The notes: generated by a model not told the origin, from the letters alone. Positions 16,847 to 26,044 are shown, numbered from the stretch's first letter. The stretch: DNA of 64,000 nt from M3007 sp041160955 (GCA_041160955.1 JBEAVK010000155.1:1-64000); one strand, 5' to 3'. Translations and numbers: made by a program.

Positions 16847-19216
16847 TTATTGTTTAAGTACAGTGATGGCATTCGACCGACCTTGATCTGTTTGTAGCCA
16901 CATAAAATAAATACCATTGGGTAAATTAGACCCCATGTCACAATTGCCCTCCGTATTGGACAGCACCTTTGTTTCCACCACTTGTCCTAAGGCATTAGCA
17001 ACGACCGCCAAGCCACCACGACCCGATCCAATACTGTAATTCAAGGTAAATGTGCTAGAGAATGGGTTAGGATATGCCGAAAGATGGACGCTGGGATAAA
17101 GATCGTCTGTGTCCGAAGTAGCATCAATGACTTCAAAGGCATCAAAACCAGCCTCGGTATAAGAAACACCATTCAAAGCCTCTTCGTTTGCCGCCACTCG
17201 AATTTGCATATTTGCTGTGAGCGGCATGGTACTTGGTATTGAAAGCAATTTGGGGATCCAAGTAAGATTATTTGTAGTGTTTTTTGTATAAAGTAATTGC
17301 TCCGTGGTGCCATTGGTGATAAAAACCTGCAACCTATTATTATTGTTAGCGTTATCTGAAACACATTTAAAAAAAGAAACAAATTTTATTTTTGGTGCTG
17401 TGTAACCCGTTAAATCCATGATTGGGGAAGTTAGTATTGTAATACCTGTACTTAAATCACCTTCACTCAACACTGGGTTGTTTTCTGTTACATAACAGGC
17501 ATCCCCTAAATCGCTTGGCGAATCATTTCCAAGACAATAAATAACATTCAGTTTTTTTACCTCAATAGGCACAGCGCGTTCGAAGGCACCTTGGGTAACC
17601 GTGCCGCTTACTGTCCAGCCCTGATCTACTACAAAATCATCGCGATAGCCTTTGGATAATACCAGTTCTATTGTCGTATTTGAAGTAATGTTTTGGGTAA
17701 TAAATGCCTCGTTTTTATACCCCCAGGCTCCTGCATAAATCGTATAATTTTCTGATACAACATTCGGAATCGTAAAAAAACCGCTTGCATCAGCCGTTGT
17801 ATTATAAGATAAATCCTCTTTTTGTACCAGTATTTTTGCACCTGAAATGCCATTTCCCAATTCATTGCTCACTGTTCCAGACAAAGTAAAAGAAAGTAGT
17901 GGTTGTAAATCAAAGTTTTGGACTACGATTTGGCCAGCGATCAATTCAACATTTACTTCTTGTGGCATATACCCGGCTTTACGACAAATTACTTTAGTTG
18001 ATCCCGGAGTATAATATCCAGATCTGTAATTGCCTTGGTTATTACTAATCGCCTTTTCAGCGGGCGGCGGCGCATCGAACTCAATAGTTGCTCCATTAAT
18101 CACCATACCTGTTATTGCATCTTTCACCGTTCCGAAACAGTAGCTTGCTCTTAAATAATTAGGTGCAAGAATGAATATTTTACCAGGCGACATATTAGAA
18201 ACGATCAAGTTGCCAGAAGGGAAATACGGGTAAACACCCCAAGCACCTCCAAACTCATCACCGACTCCTCCATAAGTATCATATCGGCCTACTTCTATCA
18301 TCAGATCAGGCTGGGAGCAATCCACAATACTCACACCATCGGTGTACCATGCAGTAACAGCGAAATCTCCTTTTATATATACATTATGCGGGATAGAACC
18401 ACTCCCCGGTGTACATCTAAAACGATCTATTTCGGTAATGTTTTCCAAATCGCTGATATTGTACATCGTAATATAAGAATTAGGCTCTTCGTCGGTGGTC
18501 AGAATATGTTTCCGGTCTTTGGTTATCCAAGTATTGTGCGTAAATAAATTTGGGGTTGGATGCGTGGCCAATACCACTGGATTGGCTTTATTACTCATAT
18601 CAATAACAGAAAAATAGCCATTTATGATATGTGCTCCATACAAGGTGTCATTATCCACATAACCATCATGGATATAACTACCATTGTACTGACCTACATA
18701 ACTTGGATGATAGGGATCTGCAAGACTAAATACGGCCGCACCTTTGGCAATATTACCGCCGTATAAATACAGAAACCCTTTGGTCGTATCTACTTCCAAC
18801 GCATGGGTAGTGCCTAATTGACCAGCAACAGCACCATCTCCAAAATATTGATAATTAGGTAAATCGGTACTCCCCGGTAACGGCGACAAATCAATCACTT
18901 GAATCCCTTGATTTTCGCCTTCCGAACTGGCATAAGCGACCTCTTTATAGACCCTTATTTCTTTCCATATCATGGATCCATAAGGAATGGTTTTGATCAA
19001 AACAGGATTAGCCGGATCCGTCACCTCTACAATAAAAGTGGACGTAGAACCTCCTACCAAAGCATATTCATGGCCTTGTTTGGTAAATCCAAATACACCA
19101 GCAATGTCTTGGCCAGGAAAACTCATTTCCGAAACATATTGGATATTGAAATTTTGGGCATTCAGTGTTGCGCAAAATGCCATGAATAGGAGCAAAAAAA
19201 GTTGTTTGTTCATCAT
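16847..19216 (-). CDS. Choice-of-anchor B family secreted protein with T9SS sorting domain
   Basis: 789 residues. The signal peptide LFLLLFMAFCATLNAQ is followed by an LVIVD-repeat propeller domain (about 30-350): blocks such as AGVFGFTKQGHEYALVGG, IQVIDLSPLPG, HDGYVDNDTLYGAHIINGYF and NTWITKDRKHILTTDEEPN. A carboxypeptidase-regulatory-like fold follows (about 360-430, YCFGTVKDAITGMVINGATI) and a second copy (SGTVSNELGNGISGAKILV). The C-terminus has the T9SS type A pattern: YPNPFSSTFTLNY, then LPNGIYFMWLQTDQG. It is exported and then anchored or released by the Por system. Its ligand is unknown. Two ATGs in tandem (19216 and 19213) both fit. Confidence 0.85.
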   Translation of the reverse strand: MMNKQLFLLLFMAFCATLNAQNFNIQYVSEMSFPGQDIAGVFGFTKQGHEYALVGGSTSTFIVEVTDPANPVLIKTIPYGSMIWKEIRVYKEVAYASSEGENQGIQVIDLSPLPGSTDLPNYQYFGDGAVAGQLGTTHALEVDTTKGFLYLYGGNIAKGAAVFSLADPYHPSYVGQYNGSYIHDGYVDNDTLYGAHIINGYFSVIDMSNKANPVVLATHPTPNLFTHNTWITKDRKHILTTDEEPNSYITMYNISDLENITEIDRFRCTPGSGSIPHNVYIKGDFAVTAWYTDGVSIVDCSQPDLMIEVGRYDTYGGVGDEFGGAWGVYPYFPSGNLIVSNMSPGKIFILAPNYLRASYCFGTVKDAITGMVINGATIEFDAPPPAEKAISNNQGNYRSGYYTPGSTKVICRKAGYMPQEVNVELIAGQIVVQNFDLQPLLSFTLSGTVSNELGNGISGAKILVQKEDLSYNTTADASGFFTIPNVVSENYTIYAGAWGYKNEAFITQNITSNTTIELVLSKGYRDDFVVDQGWTVSGTVTQGAFERAVPIEVKKLNVIYCLGNDSPSDLGDACYVTENNPVLSEGDLSTGITILTSPIMDLTGYTAPKIKFVSFFKCVSDNANNNNRLQVFITNGTTEQLLYTKNTTNNLTWIPKLLSIPSTMPLTANMQIRVAANEEALNGVSYTEAGFDAFEVIDATSDTDDLYPSVHLSAYPNPFSSTFTLNYSIGSGRGGLAVVANALGQVVETKVLSNTEGNCDMGSNLPNGIYFMWLQTDQGRSNAITVLKQ

Positions 19217-19532
19217 AGATAGACTTGTTTAAAAGACCCTTTAGTAAAAAGGTCTTAGGCATGAATAGTTTTAAATAATTCAGGCAAAGTTAATACAAAT
19301 TACGGAATCGTGGACTAGTACCAATTATTATTTATGTAGTATCCGTATTTTTCTTTTTTTATGTAATAGACATTATATTGAATTAGAGTCGTAATGCTGA
19401 AATGAGGAAATTTTTATCAAATCAAATTTTGCAGTCGAAATGGGGTGTTTTCGGTGAAAAATTTAACGAAAATTAACCATTCTCAGCATACGAAACTAAT
19501 GCTGTATAATGTCTAATATCTTTCCCAAAAAA
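19217..19532. other. Gene-free AT-rich gap
   Basis: 316 bp upstream of the choice-of-anchor B gene and downstream of the GT39-like gene. It holds a possible minus-strand -7 box (TAACTTTG, 19292-19285, no good -33) and a small hairpin with arms AAGACC/GGTCTT near 19233. I see nothing else. Confidence 0.5.
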
Positions 19533-20942
19533 TTACTTGCGCATATACACTACATAATCGCCTACAAAAAAGATCTGTTGATAGGATGACAATACCTCGT
19601 CGGGTACGCTCAAAGTCTTATCGTAGATTAGGTATTTATAAAATGTATTTTTCCCATCTAACGCATTAAAATTGTACCTTTGGAAATAATTATTTCGAAC
19701 TAATGCCTCGTTTTTTGCAAAAAAACCAATAGTGCTGCGTGGTGGTAAAAAGGAAAAAAATGGCTTTACCTCCGCCAAATCCCTACGGGTTGCGCCTACT
19801 TTAGTATAGGTCAAATACGCCCCTCCGAGTACAAAAACAACAGCCAATGGCAATAACCACCGAGGTGTCGCTACGGCTTTTAAAGGTACTAATATCGAAG
19901 CCAGAAAAGTCCCAAAAGCCAACGCAAACCAAGGCAACGAAGGTATAATATAGTGTGGCGCCTGTTTAAGACTTACCATCACGGGCAATACCGCCATCGC
20001 CCCTATACCCATGAAAAACAACACCGCCACCCAATATGCAGGAGCAACACTTCGGCCTTTACGCCGCATAATAAAGAACCAAGCCAAACCCAACAGGATG
20101 ATAAAATGGGCGTGTATTTCAAAAAAACGCTGCACCATATATAAGCGGTGTGGTGCAATATTTTCCATACGTTTGCCTTGAATAGCGGCCATTACTTGTT
20201 GGTCAAAATACGTAGTCAGCGCAATTCGAGCGGGCTCGTACAAAAAAAATGCCCCTATTCCAGCCAAAACCACCACAGTCAGTAAGGCCGTTTGGGTCAA
20301 TACAGTACTCCAACTTGGTATTTTGCTGCTCCACGCATATACACCCCAAAATGCTAAAGGAAACAAACCTGCCGGCCCTTTTGTTAAAAACGCTGCAACC
20401 ACCAACAGACCCGCACCAATCACATACAGTAGGCGATGATTTGGCGCAAATGCTGTTTTCTGTAAAGGATATGCCTTGAGGAGGAGTGCCACCGCACCAA
20501 GATCAAACAGGGTCATGGTACACTCCAGCATATTACTGGTGTACCGCATAAACGACTCTTCGTTCAGTATCCAGAAAAAAAGTGGTAAAGGCCACCAGTC
20601 TTGAATCGTTGTATTTTGAAAGACATTACGCCAGATACGCGCCATCAAAAACATAGTGCATAAAACCACCACAGCGCAATACACGCGTTCCGTACCATAC
20701 CCACTTCCAAATAATCTAAAAAACAAAGATTGAATACCAAACATCAAGGGCGGATGCTCATTAAACTGGGAAAACATAGTGTCCGATAGTTTTAATGACC
20801 ATAGCGAACCAATACCATTGGCAAGGTTATTGGACAATGCCGCATAGCAAACACCATCAATAAACATACCATCCTGCACCAAGGGTATGGCAAATAAAAT
20901 AAGGAACAAAGCCAATAAAATAAGGTAACTACTTTTGAGCAT
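19533..20942 (-). CDS. Glycosyltransferase family 39-like membrane protein
   Basis: 469 residues, about 10-11 membrane helices. It begins with a hydrophobic segment and then DGVCYAALSNNLANG with an Asp, followed by FNEHPPLMFGIQSLFFRLFG; the acidic residue before the first loop and the HPPLxF motif mark the ArnT/PMT (GT-C, GT39) superfamily. It should transfer a sugar from a polyprenyl-phosphate donor to an outward-facing acceptor; acceptor and sugar are unknown. It stands alone: the upstream neighbour is divergent and the downstream gene is over 300 bp away. ATG 20942 starts MLKSSYLILL. Confidence 0.85.
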   Translation of the reverse strand: MLKSSYLILLALFLILFAIPLVQDGMFIDGVCYAALSNNLANGIGSLWSLKLSDTMFSQFNEHPPLMFGIQSLFFRLFGSGYGTERVYCAVVVLCTMFLMARIWRNVFQNTTIQDWWPLPLFFWILNEESFMRYTSNMLECTMTLFDLGAVALLLKAYPLQKTAFAPNHRLLYVIGAGLLVVAAFLTKGPAGLFPLAFWGVYAWSSKIPSWSTVLTQTALLTVVVLAGIGAFFLYEPARIALTTYFDQQVMAAIQGKRMENIAPHRLYMVQRFFEIHAHFIILLGLAWFFIMRRKGRSVAPAYWVAVLFFMGIGAMAVLPVMVSLKQAPHYIIPSLPWFALAFGTFLASILVPLKAVATPRWLLPLAVVFVLGGAYLTYTKVGATRRDLAEVKPFFSFLPPRSTIGFFAKNEALVRNNYFQRYNFNALDGKNTFYKYLIYDKTLSVPDEVLSSYQQIFFVGDYVVYMRK

Positions 20943-20978
20943 CTCGGATAATTTATGGTGTAAAGGTAGGCGGGAGAT

Positions 20979-21007
20979 TTGAAGTATAAAAATTATCCTT
21001 ACCTTCG
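20979..21007 (+). promoter_or_regulatory. Probable promoter for xisH-xisI
   Basis: TTG at 20979-20981, an 18-bp spacer, TACCTTCG at 21000-21007 (one mismatch to TAnnTTTG). Transcription would begin about 16 nt before ATG 21030. Confidence 0.45.
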
Positions 21008-21029
21008 CATGAGATTTGAATATTAGCCG

Positions 21030-21443
21030 ATGCTTAAAAAAGATTTATTTCATGATAATGTAAGAGCAGCACTTGAAAAGGAAGGCTGGATTATTACCCA
21101 TGATCCTTATTTTATCCGCCTAGGTAAACGGAAGGGCTTTATTGATTTAGGAGCAGAATTACTAGCGGCAGAGCGCGGTTTGTAGAAAATTGCGGTGGAA
21201 ATCAAAGGATTTACCGGTATGTCAGATGTTGATGAGTTTGAAGATGCTCTTGGGCAATTTTTAATCTACAAGTTAGCATTAATAGAAAAAGAATCAGATC
21301 GGACTCTTTTCTTAGCAGTCCCTGTACATTTTTATAAAACCTTTTTTGACGATAGTTTTTTTGTGAATGTAGTAAAGACTTATAAAGTATTTATAATCGT
21401 TTATGATCAAAAACAAAATACAATAATAGAATGGATAAAGTAG
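21030..21443 (+). pseudogene. xisH: XisH-like gene interrupted by an in-frame TAG
   Basis: The frame from ATG 21030 encodes MLKKDLFHDNVRAALEKEGW, then ITHDPYFIRLGKRKGFIDLG, AELLAAERGL, a TAG at 21183-21185, then KIAVEIKGFTGMSDVDEFED and onward to a stop at 21441-21443. This is the XisH family (fdxN-element excision controlling factor, PD-(D/E)XK-like fold; the acidic residue is in FIDLGAE and the E-x-K in VEIK) with the whole family length preserved, about 137 codons. Only the one nonsense codon disturbs it; no frameshift is seen. The stop replaces the residue before the E-x-K motif, where relatives carry Arg/Lys. Either the gene is recently dead, the stop is read through, or there is a sequencing error. 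It overlaps xisI by 13 bp. Confidence 0.8.
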
Positions 21444-21775
21444 CACAATACAAGCAAATAGTTCGGTCTGTTTTTACTTATATTGCTTCATTAATCCCAT
21501 CAGACAATAAAGTAGAAACACAAATAATTACGGACGATGAGCATGGTCACTATGTACTGTTTTCCGTAGGTTGGGAACAAGATGATTACCGTGAATACGC
21601 ACCTTTTGCACATATTGATGTAAAAGATGACGGGAAAGTATGGATACAACATGATGGCACTGATCTCGTAATTGCCCAAATGCTAATGGATGAAGGTATA
21701 ACTCAGGCGGATATTGTCTTGGGTTTTCGTGCTCCATTTATTCGGACATTGATGCCGGAATTTGCCGCAGGCTAA
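21431..21775 (+). CDS. xisI: XisI-like protein
   Basis: 114 residues with XisI family marks: MDKVAQYKQIVRSVF, then VLFSVGWEQDDYREYAPFAHID, VWIQHDGTDLVIAQMLMDEG and a C-terminal DIVLGFRAPFIRTLMPEFAAG. It overlaps the end of xisH by 13 bp, the usual arrangement of the pair. XisH and XisI were named from cyanobacterial fdxN-element excision, yet pairs are widespread in genomes that lack that element, and their general function is unsettled. No excision element or recombinase gene is visible near this pair, so a role in excision here is not supported. Confidence 0.85.
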   Translation: MDKVAQYKQIVRSVFTYIASLIPSDNKVETQIITDDEHGHYVLFSVGWEQDDYREYAPFAHIDVKDDGKVWIQHDGTDLVIAQMLMDEGITQADIVLGFRAPFIRTLMPEFAAG

Positions 21776-21848
21776 ACAAAAAATACTTCACGCCTTACCC
21801 CAAATTGATATAGGAGGAAGACCTGAGGAACTATTTACAACTAAAAAA

Positions 21849-22607
21849 ATGATCAGAGCAGAAAATATTACCAAATCATACGGCGAGACCGAAGTCCTCA
21901 AAGGTGTTTCTTTTACTTTTGAAGCAGGAAAAACCAATTTGATTATCGGCCGTTCCGGTGCTGGCAAAACAGTACTACTCAAAATACTTGTAGGACTCCA
22001 AACCCCAAGTTCGGGTAAGGTATGGTACAACGATATTGATTTTACCGACCTTGATAAGAATGGGATGCGGGCAACCCGTATGCAAATCGGAATGCTATTT
22101 CAGGGTTCTGCCCTATTTGATTCCTTGACGGTGGAAGAAAATATCCGATTTCCAATGGATATGTTTACCTCTTTTACGCTAAAAGAAAAACTGGAACGGG
22201 TCAACTATTGCCTAGAACGCGTTGGATTGGGCGGTAACAACAAAAAATACCCTTCCGAACTTTCTGGTGGTATGCAAAAACGCGTGGGTATTGCACGCTC
22301 CATTGTGTTGAAGCCCAAGTATCTATTCTGCGACGAACCCAATTCGGGTCTCGATCCCAAAACCTCTATTGTTATCGACGAGCTGCTTCATAATATTACC
22401 CGCGAAGACGAGATCACCACCATTATTAATACCCATGATATGAACTCGGTAATGGAAATTGGGGAAAATATCTGCTTCCTGCACGAAGGCAAACTGGAAT
22501 GGAGCGGCAATAAGGATATGGTACTGGAAAGCGATAACGAAAATTTACAGACGTTTATGTTTGCTTCGCCGTTTTTACAACGATTGAGGAAAGCTGCTTT
22601 AGGGTAG
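21849..22607 (+). CDS. ABC transporter ATP-binding protein, MlaF type
   Basis: 253 residues from ATG 21849; the upstream open stretch overlaps xisI and has no similarity. Walker A GRSGAGKTVLLKIL (about 36-49), Q-loop MLFQGSALFDSLTVEEN, signature LSGGMQKRVGIARS, Walker B YLFCDEPNSGLDP and switch region NTHDMNS. The FQGSALFDSLTV and LSGGMQKR forms identify the Mkl/MlaF branch, which works with an MlaE permease in phospholipid or sterol transport across the envelope. No MlaE or MCE gene is nearby, so the permease must be elsewhere or absent. The C-terminus is short and has an LEWSGNKDMVLESDNENLQ segment. Confidence 0.9.
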   Translation: MIRAENITKSYGETEVLKGVSFTFEAGKTNLIIGRSGAGKTVLLKILVGLQTPSSGKVWYNDIDFTDLDKNGMRATRMQIGMLFQGSALFDSLTVEENIRFPMDMFTSFTLKEKLERVNYCLERVGLGGNNKKYPSELSGGMQKRVGIARSIVLKPKYLFCDEPNSGLDPKTSIVIDELLHNITREDEITTIINTHDMNSVMEIGENICFLHEGKLEWSGNKDMVLESDNENLQTFMFASPFLQRLRKAALG

Positions 22608-22736
22608 GGCATTTGAATAATTTAAAGATAAGAAATGAAATAGATAATGTCTGTTCCCAACCATTCTGCTATTTTTTTTGTTGTTTTTTAATTCAGTTCC
22701 AATACTTATACCTATATTTGGAGCAAATTCCTCGAC

Positions 22737-23495
22737 ATGATACGCATTTATTTATTCCTCGTTATGGCGGCATGGTTTATTTCGCCCGCTTCCGCTCAGA
22801 TTACACAACAACCGTTGGGTATCATTTACAATTATGAAACGACCTACAACCTCAAACTGACCACCAATCGGGGCTTTGTTTTTGGTATGGAAAAAGGCCG
22901 TTTACGCACTTATGATCGTACTACTTTTTACCACCTCAGTATTGGTGAAATACACCACCCCAGGGAAACGCGGCAAAGTGCACCACCACAAACACGCTAC
23001 CGTTCCTATGTATTTGGGAAACAAAATGCATTATATGCACTACGCGGAGGATGGGGCGTAAAACGTTATCTATCCGAAAAAGCCAAGGTAAAAGGGGTAG
23101 CAGTGGGGTATAGTTATACTTTTGGCCCTACCTTGGGTTTGGTCAAGCCTTATTATTTGGCATTAGCATTGGATAGCCCGGATAATCCGTTGAACTATAT
23201 TATACGGTTACAAAAGTACAGCGAAAAAAATGCTGCCAGATTCCTCAACAACAATAATATACTAGGAGCGGCACCCTTTACACGTGGTCTTAAAGAAATT
23301 TCTTTATTGCCCGGGGGTAGTGCTTCACTGGCCTTTCATTTGGACTGGGGGGCTTTTGATGAGCGCGTAAAAGCACTTGAATTGGGCGTAATGGTCGATT
23401 TCTTTGTCCGCAATGCACCATTGCTTATCTCCGAATACAATACACCGCTTTTTGTCAATTTTTTTGCCAATATACAGTTTGGAAAAAGAAAGTAA
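22737..23495 (+). CDS. Conserved exported protein, probably outer membrane
   Basis: 252 residues. The signal peptide MIRIYLFLVMAAWFISPASA ends at Ala-Gln. The mature part is rich in alternating strands (FVFGMEKGRL, GVAVGYSYTFGPTLGLVKPYYLALAL, ASLAFHLDWGAF, LGVMVDFFVRNAP) and ends FFANIQFGKRK, as in a small beta-barrel. It contains the segment SYVFGKQNALYALRGGWGVKRYL, which I have seen in Bacteroidota hypothetical proteins but cannot name. The gene is a single transcription unit: a strong hairpin with a T-run closes it, and a -7 box (TATATTTG, 22713-22720) lies 16 bp before the ATG without a well-spaced -33. Confidence 0.75.
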   Translation: MIRIYLFLVMAAWFISPASAQITQQPLGIIYNYETTYNLKLTTNRGFVFGMEKGRLRTYDRTTFYHLSIGEIHHPRETRQSAPPQTRYRSYVFGKQNALYALRGGWGVKRYLSEKAKVKGVAVGYSYTFGPTLGLVKPYYLALALDSPDNPLNYIIRLQKYSEKNAARFLNNNNILGAAPFTRGLKEISLLPGGSASLAFHLDWGAFDERVKALELGVMVDFFVRNAPLLISEYNTPLFVNFFANIQFGKRK

Positions 23496-23581
23496 AAATA
23501 ATTGAATAGCACCCAACCTATTTCTAAATGTAGGGAGTCTATACAATACAAACTCATTCTATATCCATTCTATTGTAGTAT

Positions 23582-23619
23582 TCCCCCGGGCAGAAACTGT
23601 GGCCGGGGGATTTTTTTTT
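23582..23619 (+). terminator. Rho-independent terminator after the exported protein gene
   Basis: Arms TCCCCCGG (23582-23589) and CCGGGGGA (23603-23610), loop of 13 nt, followed by nine T. It closes the 22737-23495 transcript. Confidence 0.88.
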
Positions 23620-23686
23620 GCAAAATCTTTTTTTATTTTCCAAATTGGTATTACCTTTGCCGCCCGAAAATTAAACCGGAAAAGCA

Positions 23687-24214
23687 ATGGGCATTTTCTC
23701 TGCGTATTCCTTGCCAATTCAAGGGCTAAAAGATGGGCTTCACAAGTACAAGTATGTACTAGATGGGTCTTTTTTCCAGCATTTTGATGCATCTCCTATT
23801 GGAGAGAGCGAAATTGAGGTGGAAGTAGAATTGGATATGCGTCCGAATATGATAGTCATAGACTTCATTTTATCGGGTTGGATAAGTGCTAGTTGTGATC
23901 GTTGCAGCGCAGATATTCAACTGCCCATTGACAGCGATCAGGTTTTATTTGTTAAATATAGCGAAGAAAACGAAGAAGATGACGACGAGGTGATTTTTAT
24001 TAGCCGAGATGCGCCTTCTTTTAATTTAGCAAAATATTTGTACGAATTTTCGGTGCTTTCATTACCCATTACTAATGTGTATGATTGTGAAAGCGAAGAA
24101 GAACCTCCTTGTAATACCGACGTACTCCAGTTTTTGGGTAACCACGGTGGTAGCGAAGGAGATGACCCGCCACCAGATTCTTCTATCTGGGACGCGTTGA
24201 AAAATATAAAATAG
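23687..24214 (+). CDS. yceD: YceD/DUF177 family protein
   Basis: 175 residues. The N-terminal half is beta-rich (LKDGLHKYKYVLDGSFFQHF). The conserved middle is the CDRCSADIQLPID segment (about 66-78), and the C-terminus is acidic (EENEEDDDEVIF, then ESEEEPPCNTDVLQFLG). Acidic tails and one Cys pair are usual for DUF177. The family is linked to 23S rRNA and ribosome assembly, largely through its constant place just upstream of rpmF, which is also the case here: the L32 gene starts 81 bp after the stop. A -7 box (TACCTTTG, 23652-23659) lies upstream but without a well-spaced -33. Confidence 0.9.
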   Translation: MGIFSAYSLPIQGLKDGLHKYKYVLDGSFFQHFDASPIGESEIEVEVELDMRPNMIVIDFILSGWISASCDRCSADIQLPIDSDQVLFVKYSEENEEDDDEVIFISRDAPSFNLAKYLYEFSVLSLPITNVYDCESEEEPPCNTDVLQFLGNHGGSEGDDPPPDSSIWDALKNIK

Positions 24215-24295
24215 TAACTTGTTTTTTCATACATCAGGTACATAAATAAAAAAGACACACTAATTTATTTATTTATCGCAATTATAATTTGAGTC

Positions 24296-24502
24296 ATGCC
24301 AAATCCAAAATGGCGGCATTCCAAGCGCCGCAAGCGCGCACGCCGCACACACGACACAGCCGCAATGCCAACTTTGACTGTTTGCCCGGTTACAGGTGAG
24401 CGTCACGTGATGCACCGTGCGTACAAGATCGATGGTAATCTTTACTATCGCGGCCAATTATTGATTCCATCGCGCGAGGCGGCCAGTGCCGCAGAGGCGT
24501 AG
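24296..24502 (+). CDS. rpmF: 50S ribosomal protein L32
   Basis: 68 residues. It has the L32 start MPNPKWRHSKRRKRARRTHD, whose first residues are diagnostic, then VCPVTGERHVMHRAY and DGNLYYRGQLL. The zinc ribbon found in some L32 proteins (two CxxC pairs) is not present; only one Cys remains (TVCPV), so this is the zinc-independent (C-minus) form. Located in the 50S subunit. It is probably co-transcribed with yceD and ends at a hairpin with a T-run at 24533-24570. Confidence 0.95.
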   Translation: MPNPKWRHSKRRKRARRTHDTAAMPTLTVCPVTGERHVMHRAYKIDGNLYYRGQLLIPSREAASAAEA

Positions 24503-24532
24503 GTAATCTACTTGTCGTCAATTTTTGAGGAG

Positions 24533-24570
24533 GCTCCAGTCCCGTTCGTCGGGATACTGTGGGGCTTTTT
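24533..24570 (+). terminator. Terminator after rpmF
   Basis: Imperfect hairpin: GCTCC/GGGGC, CAGT/ACTG and CCCG/CGGG arms around TTCGT, followed by TTTTT at 24566-24570. Confidence 0.7.
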
Positions 24571-24615
24571 CTATTTGTACCCAACTGCTGCTCTCATTCA
24601 ACGATTTATTCGCTT

Positions 24616-24996
24616 ATGAAACAAATCATAAAAACTGACCAAGCTCCATTGCCCATTGGCCCCTATAATCAAGCCATGGTTTTTAATGGTATGGTCTTTA
24701 TTTCTGGCCAAATTGCACTACATCCAGTCACCGGCGATCTCGTACTCGATACCATCGAAATCGAAACGCGCCAAGTACTCGATAATGTAAAAGCCGTACT
24801 CGAAGCCAGCGGTAGTAGCCTCAATAAAGTGTTGAAAGCCTCTGTTTTCGTCAAAGATATTAATCAGTTTGGCCGAATCAATGCAGTATATGCCGAGTAT
24901 TTCGCAGAAGACACTGCGCCTGCACGCGAACTTGTTCAGGTAGCCGAATTGCCCAAATTTGTAAATATCGAAATTTCTGTCATAGCGGCAATTTAA
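24616..24996 (+). CDS. ridA: RidA family enamine/imine deaminase
   Basis: 126 residues from ATG 24616; the 19 in-frame codons before it lie in the terminator tail and lack similarity. RidA marks: PLPIGPYNQAMVFNG (about 12-26), SGQIALHPVTGDLV, VKDINQFGRINAVYAEYF, and APARELVQVAELPK, in which the Arg binds the substrate carboxylate. Cytosolic homotrimer that hydrolyses reactive 2-aminoacrylate-type intermediates from pyridoxal-phosphate enzymes. The next gene, trpS, starts 37 bp on. Confidence 0.93.
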   Translation: MKQIIKTDQAPLPIGPYNQAMVFNGMVFISGQIALHPVTGDLVLDTIEIETRQVLDNVKAVLEASGSSLNKVLKASVFVKDINQFGRINAVYAEYFAEDTAPARELVQVAELPKFVNIEISVIAAI

Positions 24997-25033
24997 CCAA
25001 CAACCCATTCATTACAATTAAGCACCCATATTT

Positions 25034-26035
25034 ATGAAAAGTGTTCTTTCCGGAGTCCAGCCCACAGGCGATCTGCATATTGGTAACTATTTTGGGGCAA
25101 TCCAAAACTGGGTACGCCTGCAAGATAATTACGAGTGTCGCTACTGTGTAGTAGATTACCACTCTATGACAATGCCATACAATGCTGTACAATTGCGGGA
25201 AAATACTTGGAATATGGTGTTCCAATTGTTGGCCTGTGGCGTAAAACCGGAAAATTTGTTTATCCAAAGCCTTGTCCCCGAACACACTGAACTGGGCTGG
25301 ATACTCAATTGCGTCACCTCTTACGGTGAACTACAACGCATGACACAGTTCAAGGATAAAAGTGACCAGTTGAAGGAAACCGATGGTGATGCCTTTATTA
25401 GTGTGGGTTTGTTTGATTATCCAGTGCTTCAAGCAGCAGATATATTGATCTACCACGCAGATTATGTACCCGTAGGCAAAGACCAAGAACAGCACTTGGA
25501 ACTTTCCCGTAATATTGCACAACGCTTTAATAATCAATTTGGTAAGGAGTATTTTATCCACCCCGAACCCTTGTTTACCGAAACACCTAAAATACTTTCT
25601 CCAGCGGATCCAAACCGCAAAATGAGCAAAAGCCTCGGCGAAAAGCATTATATCAATCTTTTTGGTGAGGAGGAGCGTGTGCGTAAGCAAATCAAATCGG
25701 CAGTAACAGATACTGGCGATACTCCAGCGGGTGAAATGAGTGCAGGCGTAAAGAACCTGTTCGAACTCATGCGCGCCTGTGGCAATATGGAAGCGCACAA
25801 CAGCCTGATGGAGGATTATAAAAGTGGTAGTTTGCGCTATTCTGATTTAAAAGAACATACTGCCAATACCTTGATTGGGCTTATTACGCCGTTCCGCGAG
25901 CGTCTAGCCGAATTAAAAGCCGATAAACGCGCTGTTAAACAGCAAATTCAAGAGAGTAGTGCGGTAGTGCGGCAGCGTGCACAGCGTACCATGCAGGAAG
26001 TAAGGGAACTGACAGGATTGGCATCGTTGAAATAA
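25034..26035 (+). CDS. trpS: Tryptophanyl-tRNA synthetase
   Basis: 333 residues, class I aminoacyl-tRNA synthetase, normal bacterial length. HIGH-like motif at about 10-22 (PTGDLHIGNYFGA), the tryptophan/AMP-binding segments VVDYHSMTMPY and GLFDYPVLQAADIL, YVPVGKDQEQHLELSR, and the KMSKS loop RKMSKSLGEKH at about 195-205. It charges tRNA-Trp. It follows ridA by 37 bp and may share its transcript. Its stop lies 9 bp from the convergent kinase gene. Confidence 0.97.
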   Translation: MKSVLSGVQPTGDLHIGNYFGAIQNWVRLQDNYECRYCVVDYHSMTMPYNAVQLRENTWNMVFQLLACGVKPENLFIQSLVPEHTELGWILNCVTSYGELQRMTQFKDKSDQLKETDGDAFISVGLFDYPVLQAADILIYHADYVPVGKDQEQHLELSRNIAQRFNNQFGKEYFIHPEPLFTETPKILSPADPNRKMSKSLGEKHYINLFGEEERVRKQIKSAVTDTGDTPAGEMSAGVKNLFELMRACGNMEAHNSLMEDYKSGSLRYSDLKEHTANTLIGLITPFRERLAELKADKRAVKQQIQESSAVVRQRAQRTMQEVRELTGLASLK

Positions 26036-26044
26036 AATAAAAAC

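Noticed and set aside
21030..21775. Considered as part of an excisable element.
   Set aside because: No recombinase, attachment-site repeats or element boundary could be seen around xisH and xisI.
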